DNA of 37,881 nucleotides from Candidatus Hodarchaeota archaeon (GTDB lineage Archaea > Asgardarchaeota > Heimdallarchaeia > Hodarchaeales > Hodarchaeaceae): positions 1 through 37,881 of the forward strand of contig JAEOTQ010000076.1 of NCBI GenBank assembly GCA_016839785.1. Direction: 5' to 3'. The notes below the pieces were generated by a model, which made no database searches, had not been told where the DNA came from, and saw only the letters and a list, made by a program, of their open reading frames with translations. The position numbers were made by a program, and so were the translations under genes. Of this stretch, positions 9,463 to 17,887 are shown piece by piece. Every line of letters begins with the position of its first letter. Position 1 is the first letter of the stretch.

Positions 9463-10086
9463 AAACCGTCAAATCTAGAACGAGAATCTCCTTTGCAATT
9501 AGTCCATTGATTCTCATGTCTGCTTTATATTCTGTTATTCAAATGAAGTAGTATAATTCAATACACTTCGATCTCAAATATATTTTAAATTCTTATTGTT
9601 GGTTAGATGATCAAAATATACTCGAATTTAATCAAGGATAAGAGTTTCCACTAATTGGTGGAAAGAAAGGTTGTTAAAACTGAATTACATTATGAGTGGG
9701 TGAAGGAACTCCAGTATTTTTCTTAAAATATCAATGGGCAGTAAGAATAGATGCACTCCACAATTCCAATTTTCCCATATTTAGAAATTTAAAAAACGCA
9801 AAACTCACTAAATCTGTATTCTTCTTAACTCATCGGTTTTTTTTCTTCTAACATTCTGTAATGAGATGAAATTACATAAAGTGATATAATTTGCATAATT
9901 TGGATAGACCCCTATGTTCGATAAGGTTATAAATTTCTTGAGAAATCTATTACTCGTCCTAGTAAGATTATCTTTTTCTTCGTTATAATGCTCTGAATTG
10001 TGTTGTATTCTTGGAAAATAAGGAAATTAATTGAAGAAAAAACATACAAATAAGAAATCTTATCTCTAATTAGGAAGTACATCACC
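9463..10086. other. Intergenic region between divergent argS and aminotransferase; no gene seen
   Basis: I see no convincing frame, tRNA or known RNA here. It holds a perfect 7-bp inverted repeat (TTTCCAC at 9645-9651, GTGGAAA at 9658-9664) and a palindrome ATTTCT-TG-AGAAAT (9933-9946) directly after a TATA-like GTTATAAAT (about 9925-9933). The latter could mark the aminotransferase promoter with a leader of about 130 bases. The remainder is plain AT-rich sequence. Confidence 0.5.
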
Positions 10087-11343
10087 ATGACTCCCCCTTA
10101 TTATGATCAATTAGCTGAATGGACAGATATTGTACCAGAGAGTGAAATTCGCAGACTCCTTCTTTATAATGTAAAATACTACTTTGGAGGAGGAAAACCT
10201 GGAGCCTTACCAATTGATACATTCAAAACAATTCTACGCCAGATTGCAGATAACCTTGATACCACCGGAATTGATATTTTAAACTATGGACCCACTAGCG
10301 GACTATTATCGCTGAAAACAGTACTTGGAGAGAGAATGAAGAGAATTGAGGGCATTGAGATTCCACGAGGACCTGATGATATTCTCATTACCTCAGGCTC
10401 TCAACAAATGTTATACGCCCTTCTCGATACGCTAATTCGTCCGAAAGATGTAATAGTAATGGCAAGACCATCCTATCTTGGATTTGTTGTGCCAGTTACA
10501 AAGCTTGGAGGAAATGTTCTTACTGTTCCCTCTGATATCGATGGTCTCATTCCTGAACATGTTGAAAAAGCAATTAATGTGTGTAAACGAGAACTAAATC
10601 GAACACCTAAAGCTATCTATGTTGTTTCTGATTCTGATAATCCAAAAGGCACTACATTACCAGAAAAGAGGAGAAAAGCTCTCTTTGATATAGCGGTTGA
10701 AAATGAAATCCTATTAATTGAGGATGCGGCTTATAGAGAAATTCAGTTCGGAAAAATACCCCCTCCAATAAAGAAATATGATCCTGAAAATAAATGGGTT
10801 GCATATCTTCGAACAAGTAGTAAAGAAGCCGCAGTGCTTAGACTTGGATACTCAATTCTTCCAGAGGAGATTATGACTCCAGTAATAAAAGATAAAGGAT
10901 ATCTTGACCTATGCACCTCTTCATTTATTCAAAAAATGCTTGAAATCTATTATGCCAATCACATTGATAATGTCCTTGCGGATAACTTGAAAATATATAA
11001 GCGACGTAGAGATGCAATGAAAAAGATGATTGAAACGTATTTTCCCTCAAATGGCTTCAGCACTACTCCGACTGGAGGATTTTTCTTTTGGTTTCAAATG
11101 GAAAATGAGTCTTTTGACTCAGGAAAGTTCATGCAAGAAAAAGCTATTCCAAATAATGTTCTATATGTTCCAGGAAAGGCTTTTTATCCTATTAAAGGAT
11201 ATTCTATTAGTGCTGGTGATTCAAAACTTCACGGTAATCGAATTAAAACTAATGGAATGAGAATAAGCTATTCATTTGTTTCCTCCCAAATGATACTTGA
11301 GGGAATGGAAATCCTTGGAAAATTACTACAAAAGGAAGTTTAA
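10087..11343 (+). CDS. PLP-dependent class I/II aminotransferase (2-aminoadipate aminotransferase-like)
   Basis: Fold-type I pyridoxal-phosphate enzyme of 418 residues. Seen: NYGPTSGLLSLK (substrate-arm region), TSGSQQMLY (phosphate-binding turn), ARPSYLG, a DSDNPKGTTL segment in place of the usual NPxG, EDAAYREI with the ring-binding Asp, and SSKEAAVLRLGY with the Schiff-base lysine K246. The pattern is closest to the LysN / MocR-related aminotransferases that act on aromatic or 2-aminoadipate substrates. The exact substrate cannot be read from sequence. The start is ATG at 10087, after GGAAGTACATCACC. It converges on the BshC-like gene with 53 bases between stop codons; a small hairpin AAAGAA/TTCTTT (11354-11370) lies in that gap. 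Confidence 0.85.
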   Translation: MTPPYYDQLAEWTDIVPESEIRRLLLYNVKYYFGGGKPGALPIDTFKTILRQIADNLDTTGIDILNYGPTSGLLSLKTVLGERMKRIEGIEIPRGPDDILITSGSQQMLYALLDTLIRPKDVIVMARPSYLGFVVPVTKLGGNVLTVPSDIDGLIPEHVEKAINVCKRELNRTPKAIYVVSDSDNPKGTTLPEKRRKALFDIAVENEILLIEDAAYREIQFGKIPPPIKKYDPENKWVAYLRTSSKEAAVLRLGYSILPEEIMTPVIKDKGYLDLCTSSFIQKMLEIYYANHIDNVLADNLKIYKRRRDAMKKMIETYFPSNGFSTTPTGGFFFWFQMENESFDSGKFMQEKAIPNNVLYVPGKAFYPIKGYSISAGDSKLHGNRIKTNGMRISYSFVSSQMILEGMEILGKLLQKEV

Positions 11344-11396
11344 TACGGGTACTAAAGAATTATGTTCTTTCTGATGTCAAATTAATGAAATGGGTC

Positions 11397-13088
11397 CTAG
11401 GTGAATTTTCCAGTGCTGATGTACCACGTGAATCCAGGAAAAGATTTCTCATCAATTTGACGTTGATAAACATTGCAGAGATTATGAATACCTGTTAGAA
11501 GCGCAAGATCTAACCAGTTCCATGAAACTTCCTGAACATCCTTACCGTGAGTGAAACGACCATAATTATGAGAGAGCATAAGCTCCAAATTCCGTATCTT
11601 TCTCCTCAATTTCTTATCTCCTTGGTTTTTTCTTAGTTCATCATGATCTTGAACCAAGGTTTTGTTATCTTCAAGGGGAATGCTTTGCAAATGAATCCGC
11701 ATTGCTTCCAAGGCTGCATGTTTATCTGAAATTGTCTTTCCTTCATTAAACGTTTTAAAGATGCTTAATACTTTCTCTTGGAGTGAGGGTTTCCCTATTT
11801 CAGAAGCAGATTTTTCTCCCCAAGGAGTACTATAGTAAATTCGATTTGACCGTATTAGAATAGGCGGTTCAATATTTAGTCTTTTCATAGCGGGAATTAC
11901 TGCTGAATAATATTGTGTTTCCCCTCCTCCTCCAATATGTACTAATATTGGAAAAGTAATATTATTCACCATAGCTCGGGAGTCAGAACGGGGTGTTATA
12001 TTTATCTCAATATCACTTAGATCTGGATGGTTCGAATCATAAGAGAAAGAATATTTTTCATTACACGATAAACATTGACCTTCCAGAACACCTATTTGAA
12101 TGACTTCTAGTTCTACTCTAGTTCGGGTCTCACAATTCATACATTCTAGGAAGAAGGGAACATAATTTTTGTCTCTTAAAGGTAAACCTGGAGGGAGATT
12201 TAGACCAATTATTTTTTCATGAATCGAATTCAAGGTTTCAATATAATTTATCCGATTTTTTTCAGTTAGTAAGAATTCAAAAGCAGGTAGAACTAGCTTT
12301 CGATATCTCAAATTACTGGATGGAGTCAAAAAAATCCGTAAATTGTTTCTTAAAATTAAGAGAGTGCTCCATATCTTCTGACTCCAAGATGAGAAATCCT
12401 CTACTGAAAGAGCAGAATCATTAATTATATCAAACCACGTTTGAAATCGTTCATACAATAGAATCCGATTCTGAGGCAGTATCTTCGCATATTTCATCAA
12501 TAGTCGCAAATTTTCTTGAATTTTTCCTCTGCTTTCTAATAACCATTTTTGTGAAGGAACAGGTACACGGTGCATCGGTGTATTTTCAGGAACATCCCAA
12601 GAAGGTGGAGTGATGAGTAAACCAGAAGACGAATTTGCCTGTGGAAACCGAGTTACGGTTAATTCATTTTGGATAGAATCGTGATCTCCAATGTAAAAAA
12701 GCGCACCTAATCCAATAAATTTACCAATCCAATCTGCTAACGAGACTTTATTCATGAGAAAAGATGACCCACCAAAAATCAATGGTTGGTGACCAACATC
12801 TACGAGTCCTGAATCAAGCTTCTCCAGACTCTCCTTAACAAGAAACGTTAAGCTTCCCATTGCCCGATTGTGATCGACAGCAATTCTCCGTAATTCTTCT
12901 ACATTCTCTTGGAATTTCTCCAAACTATGAGACTGTTGACGGATTGTTATCTTTTTCTTTAAATCCGCATATGTTGAAGGAATATCTCCCCAAAATTGTT
13001 GAGTCAGATCATTCGGATTACCAGTAGCGGCTAGACGATATAATTCAAGGAGATTGTTAAATTTTGGTGCCAAGGTGATCATTCTCAC
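11397..13088 (-). CDS. BshC-like (bacillithiol cysteine-adding enzyme) protein with inserted zinc ribbon
   Basis: A 563-residue protein with the layout of BshC, the enzyme proposed to add cysteine to glucosamine-malate in bacillithiol synthesis. BshC-like features are an N-terminal GNPNDLTQQFWGD stretch (23-35), GHQPLIFGG (99-107) with K114 downstream, the GDHD element (134-137) within FYIGDHDSIQNE, and the later GGGGETQYYSAVIPA (386-400) followed by PPILIRSN. A CxxC...CxxC pair (C316/C319 and C339/C342) forms a zinc-ribbon-like insert between the two halves. Identification is from motif memory, and divergence is large. Bacillithiol is a bacterial thiol, so the substrate in an archaeon is open; I see no BshA or BshB partner here. 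The GTG at 13088 is the longest start; ATG at 13082 is an alternative. Confidence 0.65.
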   Translation of the reverse strand: MRMITLAPKFNNLLELYRLAATGNPNDLTQQFWGDIPSTYADLKKKITIRQQSHSLEKFQENVEELRRIAVDHNRAMGSLTFLVKESLEKLDSGLVDVGHQPLIFGGSSFLMNKVSLADWIGKFIGLGALFYIGDHDSIQNELTVTRFPQANSSSGLLITPPSWDVPENTPMHRVPVPSQKWLLESRGKIQENLRLLMKYAKILPQNRILLYERFQTWFDIINDSALSVEDFSSWSQKIWSTLLILRNNLRIFLTPSSNLRYRKLVLPAFEFLLTEKNRINYIETLNSIHEKIIGLNLPPGLPLRDKNYVPFFLECMNCETRTRVELEVIQIGVLEGQCLSCNEKYSFSYDSNHPDLSDIEINITPRSDSRAMVNNITFPILVHIGGGGETQYYSAVIPAMKRLNIEPPILIRSNRIYYSTPWGEKSASEIGKPSLQEKVLSIFKTFNEGKTISDKHAALEAMRIHLQSIPLEDNKTLVQDHDELRKNQGDKKLRRKIRNLELMLSHNYGRFTHGKDVQEVSWNWLDLALLTGIHNLCNVYQRQIDEKSFPGFTWYISTGKFT

Positions 13089-13352
13089 TGTATATCTTAT
13101 GAAGTAGATTATGCATGGAAGATTAGATGTACTTTTTCAAATAGCTTTTGCATAAAAACGTTGATGATACATATATGCGAAATCCTCCCCAGAATTAATA
13201 ACTAATCTTCGAGAAGTCTCCCAGAAAAAATGGGGTTTCAAAATTCTTTTATAGCCACTTATTATATCTCATGTAAAAGAAAAATTAAGAGAAGATTTTC
13301 CCAATAATCTCTTTTAATCTTTAAATCTAGTCGTTAAATTGTTGAATTACTT

Positions 13353-13358
13353 GGAGAG
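13353..13358 (+). promoter_or_regulatory. Ribosome binding site deciding a TTG start
   Basis: GGAGAG lies 8 bases upstream of TTG at 13367, the only plausible start that keeps the basic stretch ahead of the class III signal peptide. A TATA-like TTTTATAG sits about 110 bases upstream (near 13245-13252). Confidence 0.55.
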
Positions 13359-13366
13359 ACAAATAA

Positions 13367-16300
13367 TTGAGATTTATTACTCTTTACAATAAAAGAAAAC
13401 GCGCAATATCCCCTGTTATTGCTGTTATTTTATTAATTGGACTTGCGGTCGCTGCTAGTGCCGCTATATTTCTTGTAGTGTTGCCACTTTTTGAACCAAC
13501 AACCAGTCTTGAGCTAAATGATGCATACGTCCTTTATGACGGAACATGGACAAAAGCTGTTGAAGATGGTAATGGTTATGGCATTGGTACCCTTGTTCTT
13601 TCAAATGCTGGAACAGGTGAAGTCGAAATAGTTTCGTTTAAGGTTTTTTATTCTATTGCAATAGGAACTGGATGGACAGAAATTACTGGTGCTGTGAGTA
13701 TAGATGACATATCCACGTCAAATCCGTACGTTATAGACCCTCTAAAGACTTTTGATTCCATCAATATTCGTTTTCCCCTTCCTCAAGAAAACGACGATCT
13801 TGCAGTATACTATCAGCTGGTCGCTGAAACTAGCGGTGGAAGTACGATAGATACTATGGATGAAACTGATACAGTTGATGCAGAGGATATGAAATTATCT
13901 GCAGATAGACCATCTATAGGGTCTGTGACCTTGGGTACAATAAGAAGAACGCACACAGTCTCTCCATCCTCTATCTCCGATAATTCTGAAGTAAAAGAAG
14001 TGGTCTTTGAAGTAGTTCCGGTAGGAGGGGGAAGTCCATTATCCAAAACTATATCTGAACCTCTTTGGAGATGGAGCTGGAATACTAGGACCCCAGCTAG
14101 CCCTGAAGGACTTGCAAATGGTGATTACACAATGGATATCACTGTGTACGACTATGCTGGCTTGTCAGATTCTCTTTCAGCAGCAGTTCCTCTAACTATT
14201 GATAACGATTATACACCTCCAACAATTAACTATGTAGAAGGAGAAGCCCCCGAAGCAGAGGTAGGGACTACTTATGAAGTTATAGCTAATGTTATTGACA
14301 CTGGTTCTGGTGATTCGGATGTAGAAGATGTTTTTCTGCATTATCGTTTGGAAAACTCTACCATCAATACAACTGTAGGTATGGTTGAAGGTTTTGGTAA
14401 TAACTGGACCGCTTCAATTCCAATAGATGCGATGGCATTAGAGAATGATATAGATTATTATGTTGATGCTCGTGATAAGGATGAAAATAAGTTTGTTAAC
14501 CCTAAAACGGTTTTAACATCTGTGGATACTCAAAATCCTGATATAACACATACTCCTCGCACCTTAGCAGATGAACAGGAAGAAATCACATTTGTTGCAG
14601 AAGTAGAGGATCCAGGACTTGTTGATACTTCTAATGTTGATCTTTATATCCGAAAGTCAAATGATCTGGATGCAAATGCAACTGTGTCAGGAGAGGTGCT
14701 TCCTTCTTCATGGGTGCAATTAAACCCAAGTAATATCGTAAAAACGGACAGTATAACTTGGGAATTCACTTGGATAATACCTGAGGCATACTTCAACGTT
14801 ACCATACATGGATTAGACTATTATATATCTGCTACAGATGTGTATGGGCCTAATACAGCACTACACGGTACATCAATAATACCACACCATATACAAATAC
14901 TAGATTTGAATCCACCCGATTTTGTTGGGATTTCAGCAGGGAATTTCCCTTCCTCCTGGACTGAAAATACTAGTTATCCAATAACACTTCAAATCAATGA
15001 TAACGACCCAACCTTCGGTAGAGATGTTGGTGGGGATTTAACCTCATTTAATACAGGTGAGGTTACCATCCACTTCAAAACTTGGAACGGTGATCCTGGA
15101 CAGACATTCATCCCTGCAAACATTAATTCATCTGTTCATACTTTAGGAAATAGTAGTAATGGTGAGATCACTGTCTGGTTCGGGACTATTCCCAGAACAG
15201 CTTTTATTTTCGATGCAAATCATCGAGTTGACTTCTATTTAACCGTGAACGATCAATCTAAGGTAGCTCAAGATCAGGATGGTGTAGTGCCTACTCGTTG
15301 GCCTAGTGCAGGATTTTACAGTATTGATGTAAAAGAAACAGGTCAACCAGATGTGAAATACCTCATTGGAAGCTCTACTCTGAAAAATAACAACGCAACA
15401 GTGGCTTTCATGGTTAACAATACAGCTAGTGGTCAATCTGAAACTGCTGACGCAACTCTAACAGGCATGTTTCTTGAAATTTTCAGTAGTGACTGGAACT
15501 TTGCAAATGGTGCTCCTAATTTAACTTCTGTGTATTTCACGAGATTTAACGGTAATGACTATTCCTATAATGATACTGTTGGTTCTCCTCACCCATGGGG
15601 TGGCAATGGTTCTTGGATAACCTTTGAAACTGGAATTGAAGGAACTGTAGAAGATGATTTTGATTGGAATATTATCGAACTCACATTTTCAAACACCTCT
15701 GGTGGATCGATAAACATGCATAATATGATATTAAACATCACTTTCACAGCCAAAGTGGGTATGAATGATGTTGCTGATCAGAAATTAGTCTTGATTGCAA
15801 CTCCTGGTGTTGAACCACCGTCATCAATTTACCCAGCTTATCTGTATTCAGGAAGATACTATATTGCAAACTGGTTAGTTACCCCGGGTTACTCATATGG
15901 CTCATCTGGACTTGGTTGGGATTCAGAACTGGAAGAACCCTGGACATCTCCATCTGAATACTCAAGGACTGATATTGCCTCAGGAATGGTCTTTCCTTAT
16001 GATGGGTTTGGAGTAACACTAGGTTATGGAACTTATACTACAGATACATGGAAAATGGCTGTAAATAATGAAAATGGATATCGAATGAATATTGACTCAA
16101 TGATGGGTTCAGTATCTAATACATATGTTTGGTTTTATGCAGTTATTGAATTCAGTGGTAGTATCCCTTCCCCAACTTACATGTATCTTGGTTCAGATGA
16201 TGAGGCGATCTGCTATATAAATGGACAAGTCGCAGGACAATATGGAAGTCCACGAGGATATGGTGAAACCCAATTCCAAGTCACATCCTTGTTGAAAGGC

Positions 16301-16573
16301 GATGGTGAGAAAAATTACATTCTCTTTGGAGTCCACGAAGATGGTGGTAACTATCGTGGTGGATTAGCTTTTTCACAAAACTTCCAAGTCAAGATTTTCA
16401 CAGGCCCTCCTCCAGCTCCTTTAGGTTTTCCTCTATTGGCAAGGGGTTTCTCTTCTATTCCTGGTATAGCATTTTTCGATAACCCCATGATCTATTACCC
16501 ATTTCAAATGGCAAGTAGCATTATGACAATTTGTCGAGAGAAAATTTTCATTGAATCTGAAGATGGTTTCTGA
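13367..16573 (+). CDS. Giant surface protein with archaeal type IV pilin signal peptide
   Basis: A 1068-residue exported protein. Residues 1-13 are basic (NKRKRA) and are followed by ISPVIAVILLIGLAVAASA, the archaeal class III signal in which PibD-type peptidase cuts just before the hydrophobic helix. That helix (14-43) would build into a pilus-like fibre or anchor the protein. The rest is Thr/Ser/Asn/Asp-rich and predicted beta: several Ig-like modules (for example around DNDYTPPTINYV and DTQNPDITHTPR), many NxS/T sequons, and a C-terminal beta-sandwich (about 830-1035) ending in KIF that resembles PA14/galactose-binding folds. A pilin-like protein of this size is unusual; most are under 300 residues. 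A hairpin overlaps its stop codon. Ligand and function are unknown. Confidence 0.75.
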   Translation: MRFITLYNKRKRAISPVIAVILLIGLAVAASAAIFLVVLPLFEPTTSLELNDAYVLYDGTWTKAVEDGNGYGIGTLVLSNAGTGEVEIVSFKVFYSIAIGTGWTEITGAVSIDDISTSNPYVIDPLKTFDSINIRFPLPQENDDLAVYYQLVAETSGGSTIDTMDETDTVDAEDMKLSADRPSIGSVTLGTIRRTHTVSPSSISDNSEVKEVVFEVVPVGGGSPLSKTISEPLWRWSWNTRTPASPEGLANGDYTMDITVYDYAGLSDSLSAAVPLTIDNDYTPPTINYVEGEAPEAEVGTTYEVIANVIDTGSGDSDVEDVFLHYRLENSTINTTVGMVEGFGNNWTASIPIDAMALENDIDYYVDARDKDENKFVNPKTVLTSVDTQNPDITHTPRTLADEQEEITFVAEVEDPGLVDTSNVDLYIRKSNDLDANATVSGEVLPSSWVQLNPSNIVKTDSITWEFTWIIPEAYFNVTIHGLDYYISATDVYGPNTALHGTSIIPHHIQILDLNPPDFVGISAGNFPSSWTENTSYPITLQINDNDPTFGRDVGGDLTSFNTGEVTIHFKTWNGDPGQTFIPANINSSVHTLGNSSNGEITVWFGTIPRTAFIFDANHRVDFYLTVNDQSKVAQDQDGVVPTRWPSAGFYSIDVKETGQPDVKYLIGSSTLKNNNATVAFMVNNTASGQSETADATLTGMFLEIFSSDWNFANGAPNLTSVYFTRFNGNDYSYNDTVGSPHPWGGNGSWITFETGIEGTVEDDFDWNIIELTFSNTSGGSINMHNMILNITFTAKVGMNDVADQKLVLIATPGVEPPSSIYPAYLYSGRYYIANWLVTPGYSYGSSGLGWDSELEEPWTSPSEYSRTDIASGMVFPYDGFGVTLGYGTYTTDTWKMAVNNENGYRMNIDSMMGSVSNTYVWFYAVIEFSGSIPSPTYMYLGSDDEAICYINGQVAGQYGSPRGYGETQFQVTSLLKGDGEKNYILFGVHEDGGNYRGGLAFSQNFQVKIFTGPPPAPLGFPLLARGFSSIPGIAFFDNPMIYYPFQMASSIMTICREKIFIESEDGF

Positions 16574-16620
16574 AAGATTTCAGAAACCTTCACTCTTTTT
16601 CTTTTTATTTGAGAGTTATT
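16565..16620 (+). terminator. Hairpin and T-rich tract at end of the giant pilin-signal gene
   Basis: GGTTTCTGAAA (16565-16575) and TTTCAGAAACC (16578-16588) are a perfect 11-base inverted repeat. The TGA stop (16571-16573) lies inside the left arm. A T-rich run (16594-16620) follows. This combination looks like an intrinsic terminator, although the next gene starts at 16622, so it would also separate the two transcripts. Confidence 0.6.
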
Positions 16621-16621
16621 A

Positions 16622-17887
16622 ATGACACTGAGTCAAGATATTAGCGATATTGCCATCATAGGTACAGGACCTGCAGGATTATTAGCTGGATATGAAACAA
16701 ACCCATCATTAAATGACTCACAAGTTGATATTTTTACAAAAAGCTCAAAAATCGGACACCCTGAACACTGTTCGGGATTAATCTCTTTTGAGGGGCTGCA
16801 ACGACTTAATGTAAGCATGCCTGATCTAAAGAAAAAGATAGGTTATAACTCGATTCGTTATGCAAAATTAATCGCTCCAAATAATTTATCTTTTAGAATA
16901 GACCGTGGTACCAAAGCAATGATAGTGTTAGATAGACCTAAACTTGATGGCTATTTTGCTGCAAAAACTCGGAAAAGAGGATGCAATCTTCATTTAAAAT
17001 GCAAAATCCACAAGATTGGTTATACTAAAGGATACTGGTTCCTATTAATGACGAATCAAGGGAAAAAGAGTGTCACAAAATCGAAATTTCTAATTAATGC
17101 AGAGGGGATTCATACACATCTTGCAAAATCTTTACAGTTACCTGTTCCGAATCATAAATGGCATTTTCCAGCGTTCCAAGCTGTTATTGATGGAGTGAAG
17201 GATTTAGAAAGGGATTGCAGCGAATTGTACTTCGGTCAGGAATTTGCCCCTGGTTTTTTTGGATGGGTTATTCCCTTAAATGAGGAATCAGCCCGAGTAG
17301 GAGTAGCAGTGGGATCATGGACTGGAAATAATACCCGTAAATACTTTTATAAGTTCCTGAAATCTCATCCCAGGTTGAAAAATCGTTTAAGAAAGGATAA
17401 GATCGTTAAAACCTATGGGGGAATTGTACCAGGCGCAGGACCTATTTCTCGGACGTACCATACCAATTATATGGTTATAGGTGATGCAGCTGGTCAAACA
17501 AAAGCAACAACGGGAGGAGGCGTAAATATTGGTGGTTTTTGTGGTCGAATAGCTGGTAAATATTCGAAAAAAATTATTTCGAACGAGATCTCATCAAAAC
17601 AAGGGTGTGTTGATTATCAAAAACAATGGAGAGCATTTTTTGAACCCAATCTGAGTCTCATGAAATTTTTCAGAAGAACATTATCTTTCTTACCTGACAA
17701 AGACTGGAACAAAATTTTCCAAATCGCTTCAACAACTGGTTTAGAGAAAAATATGAAAGTAACAGATATTGATTTACATGGTACTGGACTATTAAATTAT
17801 GCTTTTCAACCGAAAGTAATTACAAAAGGTTTGAAACTGACCCCCCATCTACTCCTCAGTTATTTAAGAGGGGTATTACCTGATTAA
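16622..17887 (+). CDS. Geranylgeranyl reductase family FAD-dependent oxidoreductase
   Basis: Flavoprotein of 421 residues. The FAD Rossmann motif GTGPAG is at 14-19. The family-specific HPEHCSGLIS (46-55, C50) follows, then the second FAD motif GDAAGQTKATTGGGVNIGG from residue 287. The HCSG and GGG features identify the geranylgeranyl reductase group, which saturates isoprenoid chains of archaeal phospholipids or of quinones. Membrane lipid saturation is therefore the likely role. Paralogs with other hydrogenation substrates are common in archaea, so the substrate is inferred. The start is ATG at 16622, after TTGAGAGTTATTA. Its last coding base abuts the end of the convergent helical-repeat gene with no gap. 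Confidence 0.88.
   Translation: MTLSQDISDIAIIGTGPAGLLAGYETNPSLNDSQVDIFTKSSKIGHPEHCSGLISFEGLQRLNVSMPDLKKKIGYNSIRYAKLIAPNNLSFRIDRGTKAMIVLDRPKLDGYFAAKTRKRGCNLHLKCKIHKIGYTKGYWFLLMTNQGKKSVTKSKFLINAEGIHTHLAKSLQLPVPNHKWHFPAFQAVIDGVKDLERDCSELYFGQEFAPGFFGWVIPLNEESARVGVAVGSWTGNNTRKYFYKFLKSHPRLKNRLRKDKIVKTYGGIVPGAGPISRTYHTNYMVIGDAAGQTKATTGGGVNIGGFCGRIAGKYSKKIISNEISSKQGCVDYQKQWRAFFEPNLSLMKFFRRTLSFLPDKDWNKIFQIASTTGLEKNMKVTDIDLHGTGLLNYAFQPKVITKGLKLTPHLLLSYLRGVLPD

Noticed and set aside
7853..9478. Several plus-strand frames of 96-109 codons
   Set aside because: All lie opposite argS, whose motifs prove the minus-strand reading.
9918..9932. Possible tRNA T-arm (CCTATGTTCGATAAGG)
   Set aside because: The stem has a mismatch or bulge, and no acceptor, D or anticodon arm can be built around it.
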